From positions 310,001 to 374,000 of the forward strand of contig NZ_RCNV01000001.1 in the NCBI RefSeq assembly GCF_003667275.1: DNA of 64,000 bases, given 5' to 3'. This DNA is from Mesonia aquimarina (GTDB taxonomy: Bacteria > Bacteroidota > Bacteroidia > Flavobacteriales > Flavobacteriaceae). Of this stretch, positions 9,444-17,703 are shown piece by piece. Under the pieces are notes generated by a model, which saw nothing but the letters and a program-made list of their open reading frames with translations, was not told the DNA's origin and did not search any database. Position numbers and translations under genes: made by a program. The number at the start of each line of letters is the position of its first letter. Position 1 is the stretch's first letter.

Positions 9444-10304
9444 ATGTCCCGTTTAATTCCCTTATTATTTTTAATATTTTCAATCCACACTTTCTCTCAG
9501 TCACTCTCAAGTCTTGCTAAACTCCCGAAGGACTTAGAGGAAATAAGCGGAATTGAAAGATTACATAATTCTAACCTTATCTGGGGAATTAATGATTCTG
9601 GAAACCAACCCATTGTATATGGTTTTTCTGAAAATGGAGAAATTGAAAAGGAAGTAGAGATTGAAAATGCTAAAAACATTGACTGGGAAGATTTAGCTAC
9701 AGATCATAATGGAACTCTTTTCATTGGGGATTTTGGTAATAACGCTAACGACAGAAAGAATTTGAGCATTTATATTGTTAATGGTTTTCTTCAACAAGGC
9801 GATACGGCAAAAGCAGAAAAAATAGAATTTACCTTTGAAGATCAAACTGAATTTCCTGCAAAAAAAGGCAACCGAAATTTTGGCTCAGAAGCTTTTATTT
9901 ATAAAGATGGTTATTTATATATTTTTACAAAAAATAGAACAAAACATTCTGATGGTACCGTAAATTTATACAAACTCCCTGCAAAAGCAGGAAATTATAA
10001 AGCTAAAAAAATTGACACTTATAAAACTTGCAATAACAATAGACACGGTTGTTGGATTACTGCTGCAACTATCAATCAAGAAAACAATCAAATTTTACTT
10101 TTAAGTGAAGAAAAAATTTGGCGAATAAAAGATTTTAAAGAAGATCATTTTTTTCAAGGAAAAATCGAATCCTACACATTAGAGGGTGATCAAACACAAA
10201 AAGAGAGTATTTGTTTTAAGAATAAAAATGCTGCTTATTTAGCAGATGAAGAGAATGGAGATGAAGGCCGAAATCTTTATGAATTTACATTTTCAGACAA
10301 ATAA
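9444..10304 (+). CDS. Secreted hypothetical protein, possible beta-propeller
   Basis: A 286-aa protein with an N-terminal signal peptide (cut near HTFSQS). Repeated short strand motifs such as LEEISGIERL, NLIWGINDSG, WEDLATDHNGTLFIGDFGNN and YLYIFTKNR look like propeller blades of the SdiA-regulated/phytase-like kind, often seen in periplasmic proteins. Two cysteines (CNNNRHGC) could form a disulfide. I do not recognise a specific activity. Its 3' end overlaps the convergent trmH-like gene by 28 bases. Confidence 0.7.
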   Translation: MSRLIPLLFLIFSIHTFSQSLSSLAKLPKDLEEISGIERLHNSNLIWGINDSGNQPIVYGFSENGEIEKEVEIENAKNIDWEDLATDHNGTLFIGDFGNNANDRKNLSIYIVNGFLQQGDTAKAEKIEFTFEDQTEFPAKKGNRNFGSEAFIYKDGYLYIFTKNRTKHSDGTVNLYKLPAKAGNYKAKKIDTYKTCNNNRHGCWITAATINQENNQILLLSEEKIWRIKDFKEDHFFQGKIESYTLEGDQTQKESICFKNKNAAYLADEENGDEGRNLYEFTFSDK

Positions 10305-10942
10305 CGTTCTATAATTTTTTCACTGCTTTTTATTGAATTTTTAGTCCATCTAAATCGAGTATCAAATAAATCTTCCTCATTTAATTTCCATTGAATATCA
10401 CTTGCTTTTAATTTAGAAGTTAAGCATTGAAGAATAATTGCAGCAGAAACTGAAATATTTAAACTTTCAGTAAAACCAAACATTGGTATTTTTAAAAATC
10501 CATCGGCTTTTTTTAGTAACTCATCACTTAAACCTTCTTTTTCGGTTCCAAAAAATAAAGCGGCGGGTTCTGATATATCAAAATCGTCTAACAAACACGC
10601 ATCATTATGTGGCGTGGTTGCGATAATTCTATACCCTTTATTTTTTAAAGCTTCTACGCTTTCATCAACAGTATGGTAACGATTAATATTCACCCATTTT
10701 TGTGCCCCCATTGCAATTTCTCTATCAATTCTTTTTCGGTTACGCTCTTCTGTAACGTGTAAGTTTTGGATACCAAAAACATCGCAACTTCTAATAACAG
10801 CGCTCGTATTATGCAATTGGTAAACATCTTCAATAGCTACGGTAAAATGATTAGTGCGCTCGGCTATATTTTTATCAAATAATTCCTTTCTGCGCGGCGT
10901 CAAATAAGACCCTAGATGTTCTAATAAAGCTTCATTTTTCAT
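10277..10942 (-). CDS. trmH: TrmH-family tRNA/rRNA 2'-O-ribose methyltransferase
   Basis: A 221-aa SpoU-class SPOUT methyltransferase. The three SpoU motifs are visible: NTSAVIRSCDVFGI near the N-terminus (motif 1), ALFFGTEKEGLSDE (motif 2) and IPMFGFTESLNISVSAAIIL (motif 3, the trefoil knot). Length and the lack of an N-terminal L30-like domain fit TrmH, which 2'-O-methylates G18 of tRNAs; the exact substrate is inference. The gene ends inside the 3' end of the convergent secreted-protein gene. Confidence 0.88.
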   Translation of the reverse strand: MKNEALLEHLGSYLTPRRKELFDKNIAERTNHFTVAIEDVYQLHNTSAVIRSCDVFGIQNLHVTEERNRKRIDREIAMGAQKWVNINRYHTVDESVEALKNKGYRIIATTPHNDACLLDDFDISEPAALFFGTEKEGLSDELLKKADGFLKIPMFGFTESLNISVSAAIILQCLTSKLKASDIQWKLNEEDLFDTRFRWTKNSIKSSEKIIERYLSENVNS

Positions 10943-10946
10943 ATTG

Positions 10947-10954
10947 CGAAAGTA
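10947..10954 (-). promoter_or_regulatory. -7 box for the trmH-like gene
   Basis: On the minus strand TACTTTCG lies 5 bases before the ATG, a common variant (TAnnTTyG) of the Bacteroidetes -7 element. If used, the mRNA would have almost no leader. Confidence 0.4.
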
Positions 10955-11005
10955 GAATTTTTCAATTAAAAAATTCCTATTAAATTTATAGTTTAAAATT
11001 TACTA

Positions 11006-11689
11006 ATGAAAAATATTGTAGTGTTAACCGGCGCTGGTGTAAGCGCAGAAAGTGGGATAAAAACTTTTAGAGATGATAATGGTCTATGGGAAGGTCACGA
11101 TGTTATGGAAGTTGCGTCGCCACAAGGCTGGGAAAATAATCAAGAATTGGTACTCGACTTTTACAATAAACGCCGCCGACAACTGAAAGAAGTTGAACCA
11201 AATTTAGCGCATAACGCCTTAGTGGAACTGGAAGAAAAATTTCATGTAGAAATAATTACCCAAAATGTAGACGATTTACACGAACGCGCCGGAAGTTCTA
11301 ACGTAACGCATCTTCACGGCGAATTATTTAAGGCACAAAGTACATTTGATCCAGATTTGGTTATGGATTGGAAAGATGATATTAATAAGGGAGATTTTTG
11401 CGAACATAATCATCAATTACGACCTCACGTGGTTTGGTTTGGCGAGCAAGTCCCGATGTTAGAAGTAGCGGTGGAATTGGTTGAAAAAGCAGATTTGGTG
11501 ATTATTATTGGCACGTCGATGCAAGTTTATCCTGCTGCAAGTTTAATGCATTATGCACCCGAAAATTCTCCTATTTATTTTATTGACCCAAAACCTACCG
11601 TTAATTCTTCTGAGCGATTAGAGATAATTGCAAAAAAAGCTTCTACAGGTGTTGCTGAGTTAGTCGAAAAATTATTAGCAAAATCATGA
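11006..11689 (+). CDS. cobB: NAD-dependent deacylase, sirtuin (CobB/SIRT5-like)
   Basis: A 227-aa sirtuin removing acyl groups from lysines with NAD+. Motifs are LTGAGVSAESGIKTFRD (NAD binding), ITQNVDDLHERAG, catalytic His in LHGEL, PHVVWFGEQVP, IIIGTSMQVYPA and IDPKP. The FYNKRRRQL segment contains the Tyr/Arg pair that marks SIRT5/CobB-type enzymes preferring succinyl or malonyl groups. The zinc-finger region keeps only one of the four usual cysteines (GDFCEHNH), so zinc is probably absent. Its stop overlaps the start of the next gene by 4 bases, suggesting translational coupling. Confidence 0.93.
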   Translation: MKNIVVLTGAGVSAESGIKTFRDDNGLWEGHDVMEVASPQGWENNQELVLDFYNKRRRQLKEVEPNLAHNALVELEEKFHVEIITQNVDDLHERAGSSNVTHLHGELFKAQSTFDPDLVMDWKDDINKGDFCEHNHQLRPHVVWFGEQVPMLEVAVELVEKADLVIIIGTSMQVYPAASLMHYAPENSPIYFIDPKPTVNSSERLEIIAKKASTGVAELVEKLLAKS

Positions 11690-12243
11690 ATGAAGAGCTA
11701 TTCATAAATCAGTTATCTGAACTGAATAGAAATCCTGAAAACCGGAAAAAATTTACCGAAAAATTATTAAATCATGAAAATTTTTTATCGGCTATTTTTT
11801 CAATTATTTCAGAAAATAAAAATACTTTAGGGTCAAAAGCAGCTCGAGCATTAGAATTAGTTTGCATAAAAGATAGTTCTAAAATTTTTAGGCATTTAAA
11901 TCATATTTTAATTTTAGCAGAAAATGCAAAAGAAGATGCAATTGTTAGACCTATGGCAAAAATATTAGAACGCTCAGCGATAGAACATGAATCTATAAAA
12001 AACACTTTTCGATTAACGCAAAATGAAATAGAAAAAATAATCGCAATTTGTTTCGATTGGATGATAACACCACAAAAAGTAGCGCCACAAGCCTATAGTA
12101 TGCAAACTCTTTATATTTTAGGGAAAGAACAAGATTGGGTACACGCAGAATTAGCGCTAATTTTAGAGCAAAATTATACATCCGGTTCTGCCGGATACAA
12201 AGCTAGAAGTAGAAAAATATTACAAAAAATTGCTAGTACTTAA
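11686..12243 (+). CDS. Helical-repeat hypothetical protein coupled to the sirtuin
   Basis: A 185-aa, almost wholly alpha-helical cytoplasmic protein that starts in an ATGA overlap with the sirtuin stop. Regular helix pairs with Ala/Leu periodicity (GSKAARALELVC, VRPMAKILERSAI, VAPQAYSMQTLYILG, AGYKARSRKILQKI) look like HEAT-type repeats. I recognise no catalytic motif and no named family. Similar proteins near purB have sometimes been labelled adenylosuccinate lyase by neighbourhood, but this one has none of that enzyme's signatures. The tight coupling suggests that it works with, or is a target of, the deacylase; that is inference. Confidence 0.72.
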   Translation: MNEELFINQLSELNRNPENRKKFTEKLLNHENFLSAIFSIISENKNTLGSKAARALELVCIKDSSKIFRHLNHILILAENAKEDAIVRPMAKILERSAIEHESIKNTFRLTQNEIEKIIAICFDWMITPQKVAPQAYSMQTLYILGKEQDWVHAELALILEQNYTSGSAGYKARSRKILQKIAST

Positions 12244-12418
12244 ACCAACGCTCAACTTCCTGATCAACTTCGGCTATCGGAATTTTACTTTTCTTATTCA
12301 ATTTCATACTTTTTCTTTTCATTTTCTCAATCAAAATAAGCCGTTCTAATAACTCATTAATTGTAAAATACTCAGGGAAATCCTTAAGCTCGTTAACCAG
12401 TGTTTCTTTAGTAATCAT
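12233..12418 (-). CDS. Small antitoxin-like protein (61 aa)
   Basis: Encodes a charged 61-residue protein starting MITKETLVNELKDFP. The pattern EYFTINELLERLILIEKMKRK and the acidic-aromatic end VDQEVERWFK resemble small type II antitoxins of the RelB/ParD kind common in Bacteroidetes. No toxin gene follows: the sequence downstream is the 3' end of a convergent gene, which it overlaps by 11 bases. It could be an orphan antitoxin. The reading is plausible but not proven. Confidence 0.5.
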   Translation of the reverse strand: MITKETLVNELKDFPEYFTINELLERLILIEKMKRKSMKLNKKSKIPIAEVDQEVERWFKY

Positions 12419-12558
12419 TGTTTCAAATAATTAGAGAAGAAAAATACAACTATTATTTTAATTTTCTATAAAATAACAACAACAAAAATACTGAACACCA
12501 GTTAACTATTCCTTAAAAATAAAGTGCATAGTTTTTTTAAAGAATCTTTTTGAAGCCT

Positions 12559-12566
12559 TATCTTTG
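12559..12566 (+). promoter_or_regulatory. -7 box for purB
   Basis: TATCTTTG matches TAnnTTTG exactly and lies 26 bases before the purB ATG. A -33 element is not obvious. Confidence 0.5.
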
Positions 12567-12592
12567 CGCTTTAAAATTTTAACCGAAAACAC

Positions 12593-13927
12593 ATGAATCC
12601 GCTTCAAGCAATTTCACCCATAGATGGCAGGTATGCTTCTAAAACTAACGAGCTTATTCAATTTTTTAGTGAAGAAGCCCTTATTAAATACCGCGTAAAA
12701 GTTGAAATAGAATATTTTATAGCGCTTTGCGAACTTCCTTTACCGCAACTCACCAAAGTAGAATCTTCTATTTTTCCTAAGTTGCGAAAAATTTATAAAG
12801 ACTTTAATGTAGAAGATGCACAGGCGGTTAAAGATATTGAAGCGGTAACTAATCATGATGTAAAAGCGGTTGAATATTTTATTAAAAAACGGATGGATGA
12901 GCTTGGTTTGAGTGAATCTAAAGAATTTATTCATTTTGGTTTAACTTCTCAAGATATCAATAATACTTCTGTTCCTTTAAGTTTAAAAGATGCGATTGAA
13001 GAAGTATATTTTTCTGAACTTGATACCGTTATCGAAAAATTAAAAAGTTTGGCAAACGATTGGAAAGAAATTCCATTACTTGCCAGAACGCACGGTCAAC
13101 CCGCCTCTCCTACTCGATTAGGAAAAGAAATTGAAGTATTTGTTGTCCGAATTCAAGAGCAATTAACTATATTAAAGGAAACCCCAACGGCAGCAAAATT
13201 TGGTGGTGCTACCGGTAACTTTAACGCACATAAGGTTGCTTATCCGGGAATTGACTGGAAAGCCTTTGGAACTCGTTTTGTAGAAAGTCTAGGGATGAAA
13301 CACTCCTTCCCTACTACCCAAATTGAACATTACGATTATATGGCAGCAACATTTGATGCACTTAAAAGAATCAATACGATTTTAATTGATTTAGATCGTG
13401 ATATTTGGACCTACGTTTCAATGGATTATTTTAAGCAAAAAATTAAAAAAGGTGAAGTTGGTTCTTCTGCTATGCCGCATAAAGTAAATCCGATTGATTT
13501 TGAGAATAGTGAAGGAAACTTAGGAATCGCCAACGCACTTTTCGAGCATTTATCGGCTAAACTTCCGGTGAGTCGTTTACAACGTGATTTAACAGATAGT
13601 ACGGTTTTACGAATTATCGGTATGCCATTAGGACATACAATAATTGCTTTAAAATCTACCTTAAAAGGATTGAATAAACTCTTATTGAACGAAGAAAAAC
13701 TAAATCAAGATCTAGAAAATAATTGGGCGGTTGTTGCTGAAGCAATTCAAACTATTCTACGTAGAGAAGCGTATCCAAATCCTTATGAGGCGTTGAAAGG
13801 TCTAACCCGAACTAACGAAAAAATAAACGCAAAAAGTATTGCTGAATTTATTGAAACGCTAGATGTTTCTGAAGAAATCAAAAACGAATTAAAAGCAATT
13901 ACCCCACAAAATTATACGGGGATTTAA
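12593..13927 (+). CDS. purB: Adenylosuccinate lyase
   Basis: A 444-aa fumarase/aspartase-superfamily enzyme acting twice in purine synthesis: SAICAR to AICAR, and adenylosuccinate to AMP. Features are the N-terminal SPIDGRYAS, the HFGLTSQDINNT segment, catalytic His in LARTHGQPASPT and the flexible signature loop GSSAMPHKVNPIDFEN near residue 295. Length and start are normal for the PurB type. It has its own promoter and a strong terminator. Confidence 0.98.
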   Translation: MNPLQAISPIDGRYASKTNELIQFFSEEALIKYRVKVEIEYFIALCELPLPQLTKVESSIFPKLRKIYKDFNVEDAQAVKDIEAVTNHDVKAVEYFIKKRMDELGLSESKEFIHFGLTSQDINNTSVPLSLKDAIEEVYFSELDTVIEKLKSLANDWKEIPLLARTHGQPASPTRLGKEIEVFVVRIQEQLTILKETPTAAKFGGATGNFNAHKVAYPGIDWKAFGTRFVESLGMKHSFPTTQIEHYDYMAATFDALKRINTILIDLDRDIWTYVSMDYFKQKIKKGEVGSSAMPHKVNPIDFENSEGNLGIANALFEHLSAKLPVSRLQRDLTDSTVLRIIGMPLGHTIIALKSTLKGLNKLLLNEEKLNQDLENNWAVVAEAIQTILRREAYPNPYEALKGLTRTNEKINAKSIAEFIETLDVSEEIKNELKAITPQNYTGI

Positions 13928-13951
13928 GTTATATTCTAATTCTTTAAATAT

Positions 13952-13985
13952 AAAAAAAGAGGTCTTAAATAAGACCTCTTTTTTA
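13952..13985 (+). terminator. purB terminator
   Basis: A-tract, then a stem AGAGGTCTTA / TAAGACCTCT with a very short loop, then six T residues. The symmetric A- and T-runs make it potentially bidirectional; it would also serve the opposing frameshifted gene. Confidence 0.85.
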
Positions 13986-14002
13986 TCTAAATATGTTACT
14001 TC

Positions 14003-14541
14003 TTAATCGGCGCGAAGTTTGTAAACTAAATTAGTAGCACAACTATGACATTCTCCGCTAGTAGTAGTTCTTGTACAGTCTCCTGGTCCATAAGTACATT
14101 TTGTACATTTATTTCCTTTAGGTTGACATTCTGTTTCACTATCTGAACAAGCTTTACTAGTACAAGTTGTATTTTGAAGACTTAGATATTGCTCTGTTCT
14201 TGATAGAGATGTTGTAGAAGTATAATCATTAGAATAAAATGTTTTTAAGAAAAACCTTGATCATTACTTACTAAAGTATAATCTATAACACGAGCTTCTG
14301 TAAAATTAATACTATCAGCAAGTTTTAAATGATTTAAAAGTTCTGCTTGAAATGTAGCAATCACTTGTTCATTAGGAACAAAAGTACTATTGGTCGAGTT
14401 GATTTCCTTATTATTGGTATTTACAATATTATTTATTTCATGATTAGGTATTTCTAAGCTGTTTATTCCTTCATTATTATTGTCCTCATTACAGGAAAAT
14501 AAAGTAAAAATAAAAAGAAATACTAAAAGATAATTTTTCAT
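14003..14541 (-). pseudogene. Frameshifted Cys-rich lipoprotein gene
   Basis: The 5' part encodes a lipoprotein signal (LLVFLFIFTLFSC) and about 98 residues before a stop at 14245. The reading frame then continues in the neighbouring frame without stops down to a TAA at 14003. Adding one T to the run of five at about 14246-14250 (GGTTTTTCTTA) joins the frames into one protein of about 179 aa, with residues ...DQGFFLKTFYSNDY... across the join. The restored C-terminal 50 residues hold eight cysteines, including CTKC and CHSC. Either this is a real homopolymer frameshift (decayed or phase-variable gene) or a sequencing error. I recognise no family. Confidence 0.65.
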
Positions 14542-14665
14542 AATATACTGATATTATGATTAATAGTATTTAATAATAACAATAATAATTGACAACAACA
14601 ATATACAACTGTTAAAAATATTACTTCAAATCATGTTTATAAGAGTCTTAAAATGCTTTTGCAAA

Positions 14666-14737
14666 AGGGATAGTCGCGGCATCCTTTAAAATTTGAAAAA
14701 ATTTAAAAGATATAGCAGATAGCTCGACCCGAAGGGA
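14666..14737 (+). repeat. Dispersed intergenic element, copy 1
   Basis: Begins AAGGGATAGTCGCGGCATCC and ends with AAAAGATATAGCAGATAGCTCGACCCG. The same two end motifs recur at about 43468 and, inverted, at 57354-57472 in this window. It lies between the Cys-rich gene and the 3' end of the GlmU-like gene. No coding potential is visible. Confidence 0.6.
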
Positions 14738-14749
14738 TTTGCCTAAAAA

Positions 14750-15922
14750 TTAACTTCTCCTAAACTTACTGGTTTGCTCAAAAACGTGTTCTAGAATTGT
14801 TTTATCTTCTTCTGAAAATTCAATGGAACGACGCTGCATAACTTTTTCGGCAACTTCAAAAGCTTTATTGGTTTTGTAGGTTGTGGTTCCGCTGCTTCCG
14901 CCCCAACTAAAACTTGGTATAAAATTTCTTGGAAAACCTGCCCCAAAAATATTTGCGCTTACGCCGACTACGGTTCCGGTATTAAACATCGTATTAATGC
15001 CGCATTTGGAATGATCCCCCATTAATAAACCACAAAATTGCAATCCGGTTCGAGCAAAACCTTCAGTTTCATAATCCCACAAACGGACTTCGGCATAATT
15101 ATTTTTAAGATTAGAATTATTACTATCGGCGCCAATATTGCACCATTCACCTAAAACAGAGTTTCCTAAAAACCCATCGTGACCTTTATTGGAATAGCCA
15201 AAAATAACCGAGTTATTCACTTCGCCACCAACTTTACTGTGTGGTCCAACTGTGGTTGGTCCGTAGATTTTAGCACCCATTTTTAACGTCGCATGGTCAC
15301 AAAGTGCAAAAGGACCGCGAACGCTGCAAGCTTCCATAATTTCTGCATCTTTCCCAATGTAAATTGGTCCGTTGCTGGCATTTAATGAAGCAATGGTTAA
15401 TTTTGCGCCTTCTTCTACAAAAATTTGCTCTTTATTGACGCAAAAAACGGATTCGGGAATTTCAGCTGAAGTTTTTCCTTCAGTTAAAATTTCAAAATCT
15501 GCCGCGATAGCTTCTCCGTTTTTAGCGAAAATATCCCAGGTATTTTCTATGAAAAGTGGCGTTTCTTTTAAATCTATTTCTTCAAAATGATCTAAATCAA
15601 TTTCTTGATCTTCAGCAGTTTTAAACGCTACAAATTTATCTTGAAATACTAAAACTTGATTCGATTTTAACTGGTGAACTTGATCTACTAAACTTTTCGA
15701 AGGAAAAAATGAAGCGTTTATCATTACATTTTCTTCCAGCTCTACCATTGGCCATTTATCTGCTAAATAATCTTCTGTAATAGTGGTAGTTGTTGATTCT
15801 AAGAATTTTTCCCACTTCTCGCGAATAGTTAAAATACCGACACGAATATCGGCAACTGGACGTGTGTAAGTGAAAGGCAATAATTGATTACGAACAGAAC
15901 CATCAAAAAGTATATAATTCAT
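14750..15922 (-). CDS. GlmU-like sugar nucleotidyltransferase/acetyltransferase (Bacteroidetes type)
   Basis: A 390-aa protein starting MNYILFDGSVRNQLLPFTYTRPVADIRVG, the hallmark of the alternative GlmU-like family in Bacteroidetes. The N-terminal part is a divergent nucleotidyltransferase-like domain. From about residue 185 a left-handed beta-helix of hexapeptide repeats follows (IYIGKDAEI, GAKIYGPTTVG, SVLGEWCNIGADSNNSNLK, FNTGTVVGVSANIFG), typical of acyltransferases. The likely job is making UDP-GlcNAc for peptidoglycan and LPS; the assignment is by family and not proven for this protein. Confidence 0.85.
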   Translation of the reverse strand: MNYILFDGSVRNQLLPFTYTRPVADIRVGILTIREKWEKFLESTTTTITEDYLADKWPMVELEENVMINASFFPSKSLVDQVHQLKSNQVLVFQDKFVAFKTAEDQEIDLDHFEEIDLKETPLFIENTWDIFAKNGEAIAADFEILTEGKTSAEIPESVFCVNKEQIFVEEGAKLTIASLNASNGPIYIGKDAEIMEACSVRGPFALCDHATLKMGAKIYGPTTVGPHSKVGGEVNNSVIFGYSNKGHDGFLGNSVLGEWCNIGADSNNSNLKNNYAEVRLWDYETEGFARTGLQFCGLLMGDHSKCGINTMFNTGTVVGVSANIFGAGFPRNFIPSFSWGGSSGTTTYKTNKAFEVAEKVMQRRSIEFSEEDKTILEHVFEQTSKFRRS

Positions 15923-16001
15923 TTTTATTTTTTTAGCTAATGTATTAAAATTTTACTCTTTTGTGTAGTATAAAATGTGCTTAACAATAGAATTACAAAA
16001 A

Positions 16002-16457
16002 TTATTCTTGACAATTCTCTTTGCTTCTAGTATCTACAATTGAAATTATCTTCCAGTCACTTTCGATTTTTACCAATTGAAAATTATTAACGCCACAATG
16101 ACTCAATTCTCCGTTGATATAAAATTCATAAGGGGTCCAGACATTGGCTAATTTACCATCGTTATTAAATTCGAAATTTAATAAGCGTTCTTCAAAAACC
16201 ACATTTGACGGAATTTCTTTAATAGATTTTAAAAATTCTGAATAATTTTTTACGGTAATTTTCAACGCTCCATTTTCATCTCTAGAAATAGATTTTAACT
16301 GAAATTCTTCAAAAGCCAACGATCTAAGTGTATTTGTATCTTGCTCATGAAAAGCTTCAAAAAAAACCTTTACAGTCTCTCGAGGATTTGCATAATCTTC
16401 TTGTGCTGAAAGGAATGAAAAATTTATAAATAGCAAAAGGAAAAGTATTTTCTTCAT
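16002..16457 (-). CDS. Secreted NTF2-like protein
   Basis: A 151-aa exported protein. I use the start MKKILFLLLFINFSFLSAQ, a clean signal peptide; the frame is open for 43 further codons upstream, but those run into the divergent panB start. The body has the cone-shaped NTF2/SnoaL pattern: PRETVKVFFEAFHEQD at the start, and FQLVKIESDWKIISIVDTR at the end, the strand typical of DUF4440-like proteins. No catalytic residues can be assigned. Divergent from panB with a 64-base spacer. Confidence 0.75.
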   Translation of the reverse strand: MKKILFLLLFINFSFLSAQEDYANPRETVKVFFEAFHEQDTNTLRSLAFEEFQLKSISRDENGALKITVKNYSEFLKSIKEIPSNVVFEERLLNFEFNNDGKLANVWTPYEFYINGELSHCGVNNFQLVKIESDWKIISIVDTRSKENCQE

Positions 16458-16521
16458 CGCGTTAATCTTTTGATGTTGGTCTACTAATTTAGTACTTTTA
16501 CAGCAATTAAATTTGAAAAAA

Positions 16522-17340
16522 ATGTCTGTTGCAAAAAAACAATATAAGCGCGTTACCGTAAAATCACTTGTTGATATGAAAGCCAATGGCGAAAAAATAT
16601 CGATGCTAACGGCCTACGATTACACGATGGCACAAATTGTAGATGGCGCTGGAATTGATGTGATTTTAGTAGGAGATTCTGCCTCTAACGTAATGGCGGG
16701 ACACGAAACTACTTTGCCAATTACTTTAGACCAAATGATTTATCACGCATCGTCGGTTGTTAGAGCAATTAACAGATCGTTAGTAGTGGTAGATTTACCA
16801 TTTGGAAGTTACCAAAGTGACCCGAAAGAAGCACTTAGATCTTCTATTAGAATTATGAAAGAAAGCGGCGGACATGCCGTAAAACTAGAAGGCGGAAAAG
16901 AAATAAAAGAATCGATTAAACGAATTTTAAAAGCCGGAATTCCTGTAATGGGACATTTAGGTTTAACCCCGCAATCTATTTATAAATTTGGAACGTACAC
17001 CGTTCGTGCTCGCGAAGAAGAAGAGGCAATCAAATTAAAAGAAGACGCCAAAATGCTAGAACGAATTGGGTGTTTTGCCGTTGTTTTAGAAAAAGTACCG
17101 GCGACTTTAGCAAAAGAAGTTGCCGAGAGTATTTCAATTCCCGTAATTGGGATTGGTGCTGGAAACGGAGTTGACGGACAAGTACTAGTTGTTCACGATA
17201 TGATTGGAATGACACACGAATTTAACCCACGTTTTTTACGTAGATATCTTGATTTGCATAAGGAAATGACCGGTGCTTTTCAGCGGTATAATGATGATGT
17301 AAAATCAGGAGATTTTCCTAATGAAGATGAGCAGTATTAA
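16522..17340 (+). CDS. panB: 3-methyl-2-oxobutanoate hydroxymethyltransferase
   Basis: The 272-aa enzyme adds a hydroxymethyl group from methylene-THF to alpha-ketoisovalerate, giving ketopantoate for pantothenate/CoA synthesis. Visible family blocks are [26 protein letters not shown] (Mg-binding Asp), [27 protein letters not shown] and [20 protein letters not shown] at 16522 is preferred to a TTG three codons earlier. A small SdpI-family gene follows after 10 bases. Confidence 0.97.
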   Translation: MSVAKKQYKRVTVKSLVDMKANGEKISMLTAYDYTMAQIVDGAGIDVILVGDSASNVMAGHETTLPITLDQMIYHASSVVRAINRSLVVVDLPFGSYQSDPKEALRSSIRIMKESGGHAVKLEGGKEIKESIKRILKAGIPVMGHLGLTPQSIYKFGTYTVRAREEEEAIKLKEDAKMLERIGCFAVVLEKVPATLAKEVAESISIPVIGIGAGNGVDGQVLVVHDMIGMTHEFNPRFLRRYLDLHKEMTGAFQRYNDDVKSGDFPNEDEQY

Positions 17341-17350
17341 ACTATAGAAA

Positions 17351-17695
17351 ATGGGGATTGATTTTTTTCTTAGTCCATTATTTTTGTCTGGTTTTGTTTT
17401 TGTCCTTTTAGGATTTATTATGTATAAATTTCCTCCTAAAGAAATTAATTCTTTATATGGTTATCGCACTAGCAAATCGATGGAGTCTCAAGAGAAATGG
17501 GATTTTTCCCAACGCCATTCTGCAGTTTTATTGATTAAAACAGGAATTATTTTTTGCCTTATATCATTACTAATATTTTTTATTAATGTATCAAATGAAG
17601 TTTTAATTATAGCGGAAACCTTGGTTATTTTAATTGGTGCAGTTCTCTTAATTATTATAACAGAAAGAGCGATTAAAAATAAATTTGAGAAATAA
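17351..17695 (+). CDS. SdpI-family membrane protein
   Basis: A 114-aa protein with three hydrophobic segments. The motif YKFPPKEINSLYGYRTSKSM between the first and second segments is typical of the SdpI/YhfL family (the Bacillus member gives immunity to the SdpC toxin). Single copies are common in Bacteroidetes with no toxin nearby, and none is seen here. It sits 10 bases after panB and 8 bases before the RluA-type gene, so it is probably part of that transcript. Confidence 0.82.
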   Translation: MGIDFFLSPLFLSGFVFVLLGFIMYKFPPKEINSLYGYRTSKSMESQEKWDFSQRHSAVLLIKTGIIFCLISLLIFFINVSNEVLIIAETLVILIGAVLLIIITERAIKNKFEK

Positions 17696-17703
17696 TTAAG
17701 TTC

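Noticed and set aside
14245-14541. Stand-alone 98-aa lipoprotein
   Set aside because: The neighbouring frame continues directly into a Cys-rich tail after a single-base slip in a T-run, so the short product is better read as the front of a broken gene.
16458-16586. Upstream 43 codons of the NTF2-like gene
   Set aside because: They overlap the divergent panB start and precede a clean signal peptide start.
17351-17695. Immunity gene of a toxin system (SdpI)
   Set aside because: No toxin gene of the SdpC type is adjacent; it lies between panB and an rRNA/tRNA-modifying gene.
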